Shown here in pieces: positions 7,266-17,629 of a stretch of DNA of 27,314 nt (the stretch's first letter is position 1; each line of letters starts with the position of its first letter). The translations under genes and the position numbers were made by a program. The notes below the pieces were generated by a model. The model was not told the origin of the DNA, made no database searches, and saw only the letters and a list, made by a program, of their open reading frames with translations. The stretch is taken from the NCBI GenBank assembly GCA_963593765.1, contig CAVBBU010000014.1, forward strand, positions 1 to 27,314, given 5' to 3'. The stretch comes from CAVBBU01 sp963593765. Lineage in GTDB: Bacteria > Bacillota > Clostridia > Lachnospirales > Lachnospiraceae.

Positions 7266-10200
7266 CTATTTATTTCTTTTCTTTAGGATAACAGTTCCAA
7301 AAATCACAAGCAATGCAAGCATTGATAAAAACATAAGGCTAATTGCTCTCTCCTCGCCAGTTTTTGGAAGAAGATCCCAAAGCATATCCTTATAACGACT
7401 TATGTTAAAGCCATTATTAGCATCATCCTTTGGCTTAGGCTCTACAAAAATAATTTCATTATTATCATTATTCTGATTAGAATTAGTATCAGGAACATTT
7501 ACGGCATGCTTTCCTGTTTCACCGCCGGAGCTGCTGCCTCCACCGCCACCACTGCTGCTTGCAGTGTAGGTATTAGTGATTGTTATGCCATCCTCTGTTG
7601 CACCATCACCGCCGCTATATGTAACTGTCTTTGTCAGTTTATCGCTTTCCTCATCTATACTTATAGTTACAGTCATCTTATAGCCATTTTCACCTGTGGC
7701 AATTTCATCAAAGGTATATCCCTTTATATCCTGTGGTACTTCCCTAATGATATACTCGTAGGTTTTATCTACGTCATCATAGCCAAAGGCTATATTACCA
7801 AACTCTATACCCTTTAGAGCTTCCATTGTACTTAGCTTAGCTGTTAAAGTATTTGAGTCTGAGTCATAGGTTGTTTCGCCATCTCTAGCATCTGGAAGCG
7901 GAGCTCCATCAACTCCTGTCATAGTAAATTCAAATTCCTGCTCTTCGTTTGGCATCTTACTCTTTGCAGGTACAATAGCTTTCTTGATAGGTGGATCCTG
8001 CTCTATATCATCATCGCCATACCAGTGAATGTCGTCGTAACCTTCAGTGTAGGTATTAGTAATTACTATGCCATCCTTCGTTGCATTTGATTCTGTGGCT
8101 TTTGTAACCTTTATGGTATCGCTTGCATTTTCTCCAACACCATAGCTTACATTTTTAGCAAGCTTAAGACCATCAACATATATCTCTACTGACATAGTAT
8201 ATCCATTTCCCGTGGCTACCTCATCAAAGGTGTAATTTAATATATCCTGAGGCACCTCCTTTATAACATAGTTAAAGGTCTTTCCTGCATCCTTAAAGCC
8301 AAAGCTTATGTTTCCAAATTCTATTCCGGTCAATGCTTCCTTCGTACTTAATGTGGCAGTTAGAGTATTTGTCTCTTTATCATATGTCGTTTCGCCTTCT
8401 CTTTCTGGCGGAAGCGGTGCACCGTCGATTCCTGTCATGGTAAATTTAAATTCCTGCTCCGAAAGTATCCTCTTACCATACTTAGACTTAATAGCCTTCT
8501 TTATAGGCGGATCCTGCTCTATATCATCGTACCAGCTGATATCCTTATAGTCTATATCATAATAAAGCTTAACAACAGTTATTCCATTTCCTTCACTATC
8601 TACCTCTATAGTCTTTTCTAGCTCAGCATTTGATAAGGTTGCATTAAACTTATAGTCATCTGCAAATTCTGTCAGATATCCATCCGGTGCAATAACCTTA
8701 TCTGCCGTACTTCCGGTTGCTATTTTATCGCCAACCACATAGTGCTCGTAGCTAGCTGCTGCATCTGACGGACTTCCTACCTTCTGCCTGTAGTACTCTA
8801 TCCTGTATTCTATACCTTCCTTAGGCTGATAAATAGCAAACAGGGTAATGTCCTTTGCCAGGTCGGTAAGCTCTATGCTATAGGTATCTCCAACCCTTCT
8901 ATCAAAATTATCCTTGGTAGAATCCTTCTTTGTCGACCAGCCGGAGAAGTTGTAGCCTGCAGGTGGCTTTACATTCGAATTGCCTAAAACCTTGTAGGCA
9001 TTAGAGCCGGATGCTGCATAATACTTGTTTGCATCTTCTACCTCACCCGAGCCGCCATTTGCCTTTGCATCATACTTAACTCTTATATATGTAACTATAT
9101 TTGCCCTGCCGGTAATATAATTACCGTATAAGTCTATAAATCTTACATCTGTATAAGTCTTACCAGCCTTAAGGCCGGTTATAGTTGCTGTATTATCATT
9201 ATTATCTATAACTCTAGCAATCGATGAATCTGATGCTGAAGCAAATCGTGCAATCGGCTTTTCGCCAATAGAAATTTGATTTCCTTCAAAGGCTATGCTA
9301 GCAGTAGCCACATCGCCAGCATGAACCCAGGTATTTGCATCCTCTAAATTAAGCTTAGCCATTGTATATAAGCCGAAGTTTATATTAGTAAGAGTTGACT
9401 TTTTCTGAGCATAATTAAGCTTTAGCTCTATTACATCAGTTTTAAAGGTTGACTGATTACCTACAGAATATATGTTGGCATTTGTTCCAACCTTCTTTTT
9501 AACTAATCCCCAATCCTCGCCATCATCTGGCTTAACTACCTCAACTGTATACTTGCCATCGCACGGTGCTATAAGCTCATACTTTCCATCCGCAGCAGTC
9601 TTATACTTCTCATTAGCTGCAAGTGCATTGGAATTAGTTTGTACTACCTCTTTTCCACTCTCATTATAAAGTTTAAGAGTAATTCCCTCCATAGTAGGAT
9701 CAGAGCCACTGTCATAAATGGAATTTGGAAGTTTACCAGTCTCATTCCAAACAAATCCTGTTATAAACATATCCTCTAGTATATATTGCTCTACTGTAGG
9801 ATTAGTATATCCCTTATCTACTCCGCCCTCTATAAATGGCGATACACCATTTAGCTTATAGTCGCCATAGAAGGTCTGGTAGGCTGTTTGTGTGCCTGCA
9901 TTAGATTTATCCTCATGGAGCTTGTAGCTTATATAAAATGGCACAGTAGTTCCCGGCATAAGCTTATCCATATGTACTTTTATTCCGGTTATCTTTGATG
10001 CATCACTAGGTGTAGTTGTAGTCCAGCTTGCAGCCTTCATGGTTGTAAAGCCGCCACTACCCGGATTAGGGGTAGTCGTAAAGTAAACTACAGCTCCCTC
10101 GGCATTCTCTGCCTTCTTAAGCTCAGATATATCTATATCTACAAAGTCAAGGCTATAATCAGACTTCTCTGACTGCACGTTGCCATCTGCTAGATTGCTC

Positions 10201-10857
10201 TCGCCCTTCTTAGCAACAGGTACATATATATCAAAATCCGTTGTTGTATTAGTTGCATCACCTACTGCATATATCTTATTTCCAAAAAGTCCTTTAGTTT
10301 TATCTAATTCAGTATAGTCTCTGCTCGTAACTGCATCCTGACTAAAGCCATCTGTAGCACTCTCTGTGACATATGGGACTATACCACTTACTGCACGTGA
10401 GTTTACTGCTATCTGTGCACCGGTAGCACTGGTTAAATCTGCATACAGCATTATAGGGCTTCCTGAAGAGTTTGTTTTTACATTCGATATTTTAGTTCCT
10501 GTGCTGTCAATTATATCCGGAGCACCTGCTGTGCAAGCAGAGTCAAGCAGATCAATATCTGCTAAAGCGTTACCAGTACCCCCATCTCGCCCTGAATCAT
10601 GCGGTACGTCAGTCCACATGTGTGGAATTGGAATTCTATCACCCTCTCTTGCCTCGTAGGACGTCATAAGAGGAATGGTATATGGTCCGTAGAGCCAGCC
10701 GTATCTATATTTTGCACTATCAGTACTTAAATTTTTCAATGCAATCATTTTTTTTGATGTAATAGCTGAAAGATTTTCATCGTCAACATTACCTAGATCT
10801 ATAACCAGATACCCATAATCATCATTTCCAGAATGACCATTTCCATTCCCAGGTGGA
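7266..10857 (-). CDS. Giant LPxTG adhesin, C-terminal part (partial at assembly gap)
   Basis: About 1,196 residues after the N gap, continuing the protein encoded at 10868-14781. In order: a Gly/Asn-rich junction, an unassigned extracellular region, a prealbumin-like SdrD-B/Cna-B-type domain (nt about 9770-9350), an InlB-type B-repeat (about 9070-8820, ending ...DITLFAIY), a MucBP-like segment (about 8815-8550), two FctA/Spy0128-like pilin domains (about 8548-8047 and 8036-7560), a Ser/Gly linker, LPKTG at 7356-7370, a hydrophobic helix and a KKRNK tail. Sortase should anchor it to peptidoglycan. Each pilin domain keeps the Lys (PPIKKAI), Glu (IKEVP or IREVP) and Asn (ITNTY) expected for an intramolecular isopeptide bond. 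An ATG at 10934 belongs to a false frame created by reading through the gap. Confidence 0.9.
7356..7370 (-). other. LPKTG sortase sorting signal
   Basis: These 15 bases encode LPKTG, followed by a hydrophobic stretch of about 20 residues and a short basic tail, the complete class A-type wall-sorting signal. No sortase gene lies in this window. Confidence 0.93.
7560..8548 (-). repeat. Two tandem FctA/Spy0128-like pilin-domain repeats
   Basis: Two consecutive segments of roughly 480-500 bp encode parallel series of motifs: DIEQDPPIKKAI, EFTMTG or KFTMTG, DGAPLP, GETTYD, GIEFGNI, EVPQDI, TFDE and ITNTYT. They look like an internal duplication that has diverged moderately, more in the linker strands than at the bond-forming positions. 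Confidence 0.85.
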
Positions 10858-10867
10858 NNNNNNNNNN
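10858..10867. other. Assembly gap of 10 N inside the adhesin gene
   Basis: Ten Ns separate two reading frames that are out of phase by one base. Both sides are extracellular-protein sequence, the left lacks a signal peptide and the right lacks a sorting signal, so the gap lies inside a single gene. Its true length is unknown. Confidence 0.95.
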
Positions 10868-13800
10868 GCGGCATCAGGAGTAAAATCCTTATATATAGCA
10901 TAATAAAATATAGGTTTAAGTTTAAGTAAACCATCTATAGTTATGTTGGATGATATAAACACCCCTGGACAAACTTTTACATTTATTATACCGCCTGTAT
11001 TAACAGATGATTTAAGATACTCAACCCTATTATTTGTGCTATCATTATTAGAGAGTACAGTTTCCGCATATTGAAGCTTAAGGATAGATTTAGATATGCG
11101 TGTAGACAAACCCTCGACAGTTTCTGATGTATGATTACCAAAAGTATCATCATAGGATATGGTGCATTTAACTGGTAACTGGTCATATATTCTTCCACTT
11201 GCTTCATCAATATTTCCTTGATATCCAATTTTCCTTCCAGATGATGGATATTTGCTTGGCATAATACCGTTATTATCCGACATACATAAGGTTATCTGCG
11301 GCAAACTAGACTGCATAGCACCTCCATCAGATATTTTCGACCAAATAAAATCATCACTGCTAGGTCTTACCTTTATTCCGGTTACATAAGTACCCTCATC
11401 TATTGCAAATGGCATGTACTTGTAACCTCCACGCCCCAGGTTAAATCCATAAAGTCTTTTTTTTTCGTATTTGTGTGTTTTTCCATCACTTGTTGTGTAT
11501 TCTATATCTAATTGATATTCGCCATTATCATTACAATACATTCCAATACCTGATGTAATGGACAAAAGTTGTGGATCTGTTTTTGAAAAATCATATTCTA
11601 CATTATCATAATCCATGTATATATTATTAATATCTTCATTAAAAGAAGCATAGACTTTAGCTAAAACATTACTTCCATCATTGTCTATTATTGAGTTCGG
11701 ATTATTATTATAAATAGGAGTAACAAAAGAATAAGCATACTCGCCAACCGCCAATGTATCCTTACCACCATACACAATTCTAGATATGTTCTGTGTCTTT
11801 GCTGTGTCCTTGCCATGACTTCCAGCGTTACTATCAGTAGCTTTTTTATTAAGCCAATCACTTGCTTTACAATATAGTTCACTCGAATATGTTAATGTCT
11901 TCGCCTCAGCTTCTATATTTTCCTTAGTTATAGGTACTAACGCATCATAGTTAAGATAATGGGGTTTAATCTGGTTTGCATAAAAATATTTGACCCATGT
12001 TTCACCACTATCAGAGGTAACCAACCAATCATTAACATAGTCCTGACTTATAATAAGTTCTTTGGCATAATCAATACCCAGAGCCTTATATAAAGCAGTC
12101 AAATTATATAATTGAGTATCATTATCGCTATTAGAAAGCCACCTGCTGTTACTTCTATATGCATTTATATTAACATTTCCAGCTCTATATCTACTAATTA
12201 TATGCTCTTTATCATAGCCATAAGCATATATCTCCCAATAGGAGTTTGTACTGTTTATAATATAATCATTAGCCTTAATGTTTCCTGCATCTGTTACATC
12301 TATAACGTTTCCATCAGGGTCAACTACATACATAAGTCTTTGGTTAGTAGCCGCCACCCTATCTGTCAAAGTTATACCATCACCAGATAAGACAACAATC
12401 GGGGGATCATTTTTATCATATGTCGTAGTATCTGGATATTTTTTTAAAGTATACATTCCAAGTACACCCGTATCACGTTTGGCTTTATTTATCTGTATAC
12501 TTATATCTGAATCTGTTTTAATAAGCTCCAAGTTATCCTGACCGTGAATAGTTGTTGCAGTCTGAATATGCTCTTTCAATATATGATCATCCATTTTGAT
12601 GGTTGATACAATATTAATACTAGTTTCTGAAGGTATATCACGTTCACTTCCGTCTATCTTCGTGTGCTGTGCCCTCAGAGTTGCCGTTCCATATATATTA
12701 TATGAAGAATATCTAAACTTATTTGCTACAAGCTTTTGTTTTAAAATTTCAATTTGAGTTACATATTCAGTTTCACTAAGTTTGTATTCACCAGTTGTAC
12801 CATCCCATGTAGTAAGCCCTGTACCTATAATAGTTTCGTTTGCGGCAGGAGTATAATCATATGCTTGCTTTTGGTTTTTTAAGCCTAATATGGTGACAAC
12901 TCTTTCTGAATTTGTTGTGAGATCTTTAATATGCACTTTATATGTAAATCCATAATCCGTACTAGTCATAAGTCCTGTAAGCTTTATAGGATATAATGCT
13001 TCCTCATACTTTCCGCTTGCTTCCTTATATTCTATTGTATAGCAAAAATTATCATATACCTTCCAATCCAAATATCCTGAGCCACTAGTTAAGTCTAATC
13101 TTATTGATTGTTTTAAAATATCATTATATGTGTCCGTAGTACCATATTGAAGTAATCTTAAATTTTCAGCAGACAATGTATTAACAACAGATACTCCTTG
13201 TTCCCATGTTCCATTAACAATTTCTACCTTTATAGGTTCATTTTCATACGTTGTTTCCCCTGAAGTTTCGTTATTTTTTGCCACTACTGCGGTGGCGTTT
13301 GAAGAAGTAAAAACAATTTTATCATCTATCCAATTATTTTCATAAAACAGCTTATTGCAATACAAATAAGGCATAACCTTAATTTCAAAAGTTCCTTCAT
13401 GATACAAGATATCACAGATTGTGTTTTCATTATGCGTTGTAAATTGTTTTATATTATCTCCAGTATATTGATTTGATATATTTGCTGCTTGTAGACTATA
13501 TATGCCATCAAAGACTTGGAATGAATTAAGTTTTTCCGTATTATTAGATATTGTATCATTATATATATGTATTGTATTTCCATATATATCGGTATAATTC
13601 ACTATAATTCCATAATACTGCTTTCCTTTATATGTATAGATAGGAAGTGTCTCTGTCATAAATTTAAAAATAGTATCATCGGCTATATATCCCAAAGTTT
13701 TTTTAAATTTAACAATTAAGTATTTATTATCATAGCAAAAAGATGCGCAGGAACTATTGTCCTTACTAAGTATTCCAGTAGTAAAATCCTCTCTTGCACT

Positions 13801-14781
13801 ATTATTATGTCTATTAATTTTATCAACTTTATAATTAGTACCAAAAATATCCACCGGCTTCCACGTCTCATTATTACAAACCGGATCCACCGTCCATGTA
13901 GGCGTAGTATTATCCGCCTCAAAGGTAAAGCTATCTGTTTCCTCATCACCCTCATTTTTTACTACAAGTGCCTGATTTTCATTGCCATAATTATTATAAA
14001 ATTTTGACTGGAATTTATAGATATGCCTTTCACTTAAATGATTGATAAGGTACTGTGCATCCTGCACTATAACTAGAGTCTGTCTAAGAGTAGTCAGATT
14101 TCCTATATTTTTAAATATTATAAGATTGTCACCGTCTTCATTAGTTGTAACGGTAGTTGTCCAGTTTGAGTCTGTCTCTATAGTAGACTCGTCTACATCA
14201 AAGCCCTTTGGAATTACAATCTCCGCACCTATGGAATTACGATCACCTTCTGCTATATCCTGGAAGTCAAAAAGATATGCTATCTTCATGGTTTTAGTTC
14301 CAGCTTTACCTATGGCAAAATCGCTAGGAGTTGCTATAGAGCCGGTTATACTGCTATCTAGTCTAAGAAATGAAGCTGCATTAGGATTAACTACATCGCT
14401 TGATGTTGCTAATGATAAAAGAGCATTTGCAATAGTTGCTATATCTCCATCTAAAATAGCATCAGAGTCAGTAGCACCATCATCTATAACCTCACCATCT
14501 ATCACGGCATCAGAACTGCTTGCGGTATCATCTATCACCTCGCCGTCTTCTACCTCGTCAGGCGAATCAGAGGCCGTAGCTTTAACTGTTTTTACAGTAT
14601 CAAAGCTTTCAGCCTCGTTATTATTTTCACTATCTACGACATTTGTCTTATCTGCTAATTTCTCTATGGCTTCTGTAGCAAGCGAACTTGTGTCTTCGTT
14701 GATATATACAGAACCAGCAAGCATTGCAATACTAAGCCAAAGTGCCGCATATCTTTTTAATTTTTTTAAATGTATTTTCAT
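10868..14781 (-). CDS. Giant LPxTG adhesin, N-terminal part (partial at assembly gap)
   Basis: About 1,304 residues before the gap. The chosen start is the ATG at 14781, which has an AAGG site 5 bases upstream; an in-frame GTG at 14793 is less likely. A signal peptide follows (basic KIHLKKLKR, hydrophobic YAALWLSIAMLAGSVY). Next comes an acidic low-complexity stretch with repeated DGEVIDD and SSDAV/TSSDV motifs, then a long Thr/Asn/Tyr-rich extracellular region I cannot assign to a family. The N-terminus and sorting signal belong to one secreted protein of at least about 2,500 residues. The middle (about 11.0-13.9 kb) looks more AT-rich than the two ends. It starts 66 bp after the radA stop, with no clear promoter or terminator between them. 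Confidence 0.88.
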
Positions 14782-14808
14782 GATGACCTTCACACTCTAG
14801 GCAATAAC

Positions 14809-14823
14809 TTCTCTATTAGAGAA
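14809..14823. repeat. 15-bp palindrome between radA and the adhesin gene
   Basis: TTCTCTATTAGAGAA (7-1-7) lies 28 bp upstream of the adhesin start. It could be a small regulator site. The one-base centre makes a stable hairpin with a full stem impossible, and there is no T-run. Confidence 0.3.
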
Positions 14824-14846
14824 TATCTGCCTTCCCCACTTAATCT

Positions 14847-16220
14847 CTAGCTTAATATTAATTCTATAGCATCACTTATACCCTTAACACCAATACATTC
14901 TATATCCTTTGGTTTTTTGATTTTAGCAAGTGATATATAAGGCATAATGCATTTTGTAAAGCCAAGCTTAGCAGCCTCCTTTACTCTTATCTCAGGATAT
15001 GTAACTGCTCTTATCTCTCCGGATAGTCCGACCTCGCCAAAAACTACTGTATGCTCATCTATAGGAATATTTCTAAAGCTTGATACTATTGCAAGAACTA
15101 TAGCAAGATCAAGTGCAGGCTCACCTATACGCATACCGCCTGCAAGATTAATATATGCATCATACTTTGACATAGGAAGTCGGCATCTTTTTTCTATAAC
15201 AGCCATAAGAATATTTACTCTGTTAAAGTCTATCCCGACTGCTGTACGCCTTGGAAAGCCAAAGGCTGTTTCGCTAACTAATGCCTGCAGCTCAAGCAGC
15301 ATAGGTCTTGTTCCTTCCATAGAGCATGCTACGACTGCACCGCTTGCACCTATAGGTCTTCCTGATAGCATATACTCCGAAGGATTAGTAACCTCCTTTA
15401 ATCCCTCGCCTGCCATCTCAAAAACGCCTATCTCATTAGTAGATCCAAATCTATTTTTGACAGCTCTAAGTATTCTGTATGATACACTACGCTCGCCCTC
15501 GAAGTATAGCACTGTATCTACCATATGCTCAAGGACTCTTGGGCCTGCAACCTGACCGTCCTTAGTCATATGTCCGACTATCAGTATAGCTATGCCCATG
15601 CCCTTTGCTATCTGAAGAAGCATATTTGTTGTTTCTCTAACCTGACTTACACTTCCTGGTGCAGATGCAATGTCGCTTCTAAACATAGTTTGTATAGAAT
15701 CAATAACTACTACATCCGGCTTGTCAGTTGATAGTATAGACTCTATATTATCTAGATTTGTTTCGCATAGAAAGCGAAGCTCGCCCTCTAGCTTACCTAT
15801 TCGGTTTGCTCTAAGCTTAATCTGCTTAAGCGATTCCTCACCAGATATATATAAAACATTTTTTCCTGCTATGGCAAGCATTCGACAAACCTGAAGAAGA
15901 AGCGTAGACTTACCTATACCTGGGTCTCCTCCAACTAAAACAAGGGAGCCTGGGACTATTCCGCCGCCAAGCACCCTGTTAAATTCGTCAAAGCCTGTAT
16001 CAAATCTATCCTTATCATCTGTTGCTATCTCATCTATATATGATGGCTTTTGGATATTTTGCCTTATGCTGCCGCCATAGCTTTTATGCTTTGATGGCTG
16101 ACTAATCGGCTCTTCTGTCATAGTATTCCATGCATGACAGGACGGGCACTGCCCCATCCACTTTGCCGACTCATATCCACATTCCTTGCAAAAAAATGCA
16201 CTAGTTCTTGCCTTTGCCAT
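14847..16220 (-). CDS. radA: DNA repair protein RadA (Sms)
   Basis: A 457-residue RecA-like ATPase that promotes branch migration in recombinational repair. It has an N-terminal four-Cys zinc finger (Cys11, Cys14, Cys25, Cys28), Walker A GGDPGIGKST at 97-106, the RadA-specific KNRFGSTNE motif, and a C-terminal Lon-protease-like domain (PALDLAIVLAI region). It starts 15 bp after the 137-aa gene and lies downstream of clpC, as in Bacillus, so it is probably co-transcribed with the stress operon. All family motifs are intact. Confidence 0.97.
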   Translation of the reverse strand: MAKARTSAFFCKECGYESAKWMGQCPSCHAWNTMTEEPISQPSKHKSYGGSIRQNIQKPSYIDEIATDDKDRFDTGFDEFNRVLGGGIVPGSLVLVGGDPGIGKSTLLLQVCRMLAIAGKNVLYISGEESLKQIKLRANRIGKLEGELRFLCETNLDNIESILSTDKPDVVVIDSIQTMFRSDIASAPGSVSQVRETTNMLLQIAKGMGIAILIVGHMTKDGQVAGPRVLEHMVDTVLYFEGERSVSYRILRAVKNRFGSTNEIGVFEMAGEGLKEVTNPSEYMLSGRPIGASGAVVACSMEGTRPMLLELQALVSETAFGFPRRTAVGIDFNRVNILMAVIEKRCRLPMSKYDAYINLAGGMRIGEPALDLAIVLAIVSSFRNIPIDEHTVVFGEVGLSGEIRAVTYPEIRVKEAAKLGFTKCIMPYISLAKIKKPKDIECIGVKGISDAIELILS

Positions 16221-16235
16221 ATATAAGACTCCGTA

Positions 16236-16649
16236 TTATTTTCTGTGTACTCTAACCTTTACCTTGTTTCCTTCGTTTAGCTCAACGCTTAAAACCAGCT
16301 TTCCGCTCATATTAGTTTTCATAGTTCCTATAGATGCATCATCTACAAAAACCTCATACTCTGCTTCTTCCTCAAGTCCAAGCGTTATCTGTACATCCTT
16401 TGAGCTTTCTACTGTAAATTCAACACCGCTGTCAGTCAAAGAAAAGCTTCTGACACATGTTCCCGGTACAGATTCATACAGAAACATTCCATTTTTCTCA
16501 AGCTTAGTTATCTCATTATAGGTTTTAACCTTATATAAATCACCATTATATTCAAAATCACTTAGCTTTTGCTTTTCTAAGCTAGTATAATCTCCAAAGC
16601 CTAAAGTATTATCAGTCTCATACCACAAAAGCTTGCTCGTTTCAGACAT
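16236..16649 (-). CDS. Conserved protein of unknown function ("endosialidase-like" in some annotations)
   Basis: A 137-residue soluble acidic protein without signal peptide or membrane helix. The N-terminal half contains FGDYTSLEKQKLSDFE and YNEITKLEKNGMFLYESVPG; the C-terminal half (about 75-135) is predicted all-beta with alternating hydrophobic residues, like a carbohydrate-binding or Ig-like sandwich. I recall similar Lachnospiraceae proteins labelled endosialidase, but no enzyme active site is visible and the length is far too short for that enzyme, so I treat the label as unproven. A GGAGGAG site precedes the ATG. It lies between the L,D-transpeptidase and radA, 15 bp from radA, so it is probably in the same operon. 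Confidence 0.75.
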   Translation of the reverse strand: MSETSKLLWYETDNTLGFGDYTSLEKQKLSDFEYNGDLYKVKTYNEITKLEKNGMFLYESVPGTCVRSFSLTDSGVEFTVESSKDVQITLGLEEEAEYEVFVDDASIGTMKTNMSGKLVLSVELNEGNKVKVRVHRK

Positions 16650-16732
16650 AAAAAGCTCCTCCTTTTTTCGTAGCCCTATTTTAGATTTATTTAAAATATT
16701 TGTAGCTCTATTAATCAGTAAAACTCCATTTT

Positions 16733-17629
16733 CTATCTGTATGGAACTAAATCCGTTACATCAGATAATATAACAACCTTTGTATCCTTATCTACATCTA
16801 ATATAAGATTTTTAACATACTCCTCTGGAAGTCTTATGCAGCCAGCAGAGCCTGTATTGCCATCATTGCCAAAGCAATGTACAAATATAGCAGAGCCCTT
16901 ATGCGGCGTTCTGTCTATATTATAATCAATTGCTATTCCATAATTATAATATGGATAGAATTTAATCATATCCTCATAGTAATTAAAATCCACCTCTTTT
17001 AGCTCATTAAGATTTTGAAGTGTATTATAAAGCTTGCTATTTGAATCGCCAACCCATACATCGCCATCAACTATCTTGTGATATGGAATTGCCTTTGACA
17101 ATGTTGCAGCCTCGGCAGTTCCTTCTGTAGTTGTCGTAGTAGAAGCTGTGCTCTCACCAGTTGCAGCTACTGTAGTTGCATTTTCAGAACCACTTGTCGC
17201 ATTTGCTACATTCGTAGAATTACTTGCATTATTATCTGCATTTGCAACATTCTCAGTAGCATTTGCATTATTAGCTGTATTTGCATCACTTGATGATGCC
17301 ACCAAAGGATTATCCTTAAGCCCAAAGTTAAGAATTATATTAAATGCACCCTCTGGTGTTTTTTTATCAAGCTCTATCTTGTTTTCAGTTATACCATTAT
17401 ATCCGCATACACCGTCAGCACTAGAAACCTCAGTCCATTTATCATCTATCTTTTTAAGATTATATGCTGTAACTGCAGTAGTTCCTGTTTTTCCAACTAT
17501 AAGTAAGACATGGTCTGTATTAAGCGTATTAATATCCAGTCTATTATTTGCATCATATGCAAGGCTTGTCATGCATGCTAAAGCGGTTAAGGCTAGTGCT
17601 AATACAGCTGACATTATCCTTTTTATCAT
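16733..17629 (-). CDS. Secreted L,D-transpeptidase (YkuD domain)
   Basis: A 298-residue exported enzyme. A signal peptide (about 1-24) precedes a YkuD fold interrupted by an Ala/Asn/Thr/Ser-rich insert of about 65 residues (about 110-175), probably a flexible or wall-spanning segment. The catalytic signature is complete: His251 in FVHCFG and Cys264 in GSAGCIRLP. Such enzymes form 3-3 peptidoglycan cross-links or attach proteins to the wall. The ATG overlaps the clpC stop codon as ATGA, and its GGAG ribosome site lies inside the clpC end, so it is translationally coupled to clpC. A wall cross-linking enzyme inside a protease operon is unusual. Confidence 0.9.
   Translation of the reverse strand: MIKRIMSAVLALALTALACMTSLAYDANNRLDINTLNTDHVLLIVGKTGTTAVTAYNLKKIDDKWTEVSSADGVCGYNGITENKIELDKKTPEGAFNIILNFGLKDNPLVASSSDANTANNANATENVANADNNASNSTNVANATSGSENATTVAATGESTASTTTTTEGTAEAATLSKAIPYHKIVDGDVWVGDSNSKLYNTLQNLNELKEVDFNYYEDMIKFYPYYNYGIAIDYNIDRTPHKGSAIFVHCFGNDGNTGSAGCIRLPEEYVKNLILDVDKDTKVVILSDVTDLVPYR

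Noticed and set aside
10868..10934. A separate start for the C-terminal adhesin piece at ATG 10934
   Set aside because: This frame runs through the Ns and uses the antisense-phase of the upstream piece; it is created by the gap. No signal peptide or ribosome site supports it.
14042..14800. Long open frame on the plus strand opposite the adhesin N-terminus
   Set aside because: It is Ser/Val/Ile-rich antisense of an acidic Ser/Asp repeat region, with no ribosome site or recognisable domain. The minus strand has a signal peptide and a plausible start.
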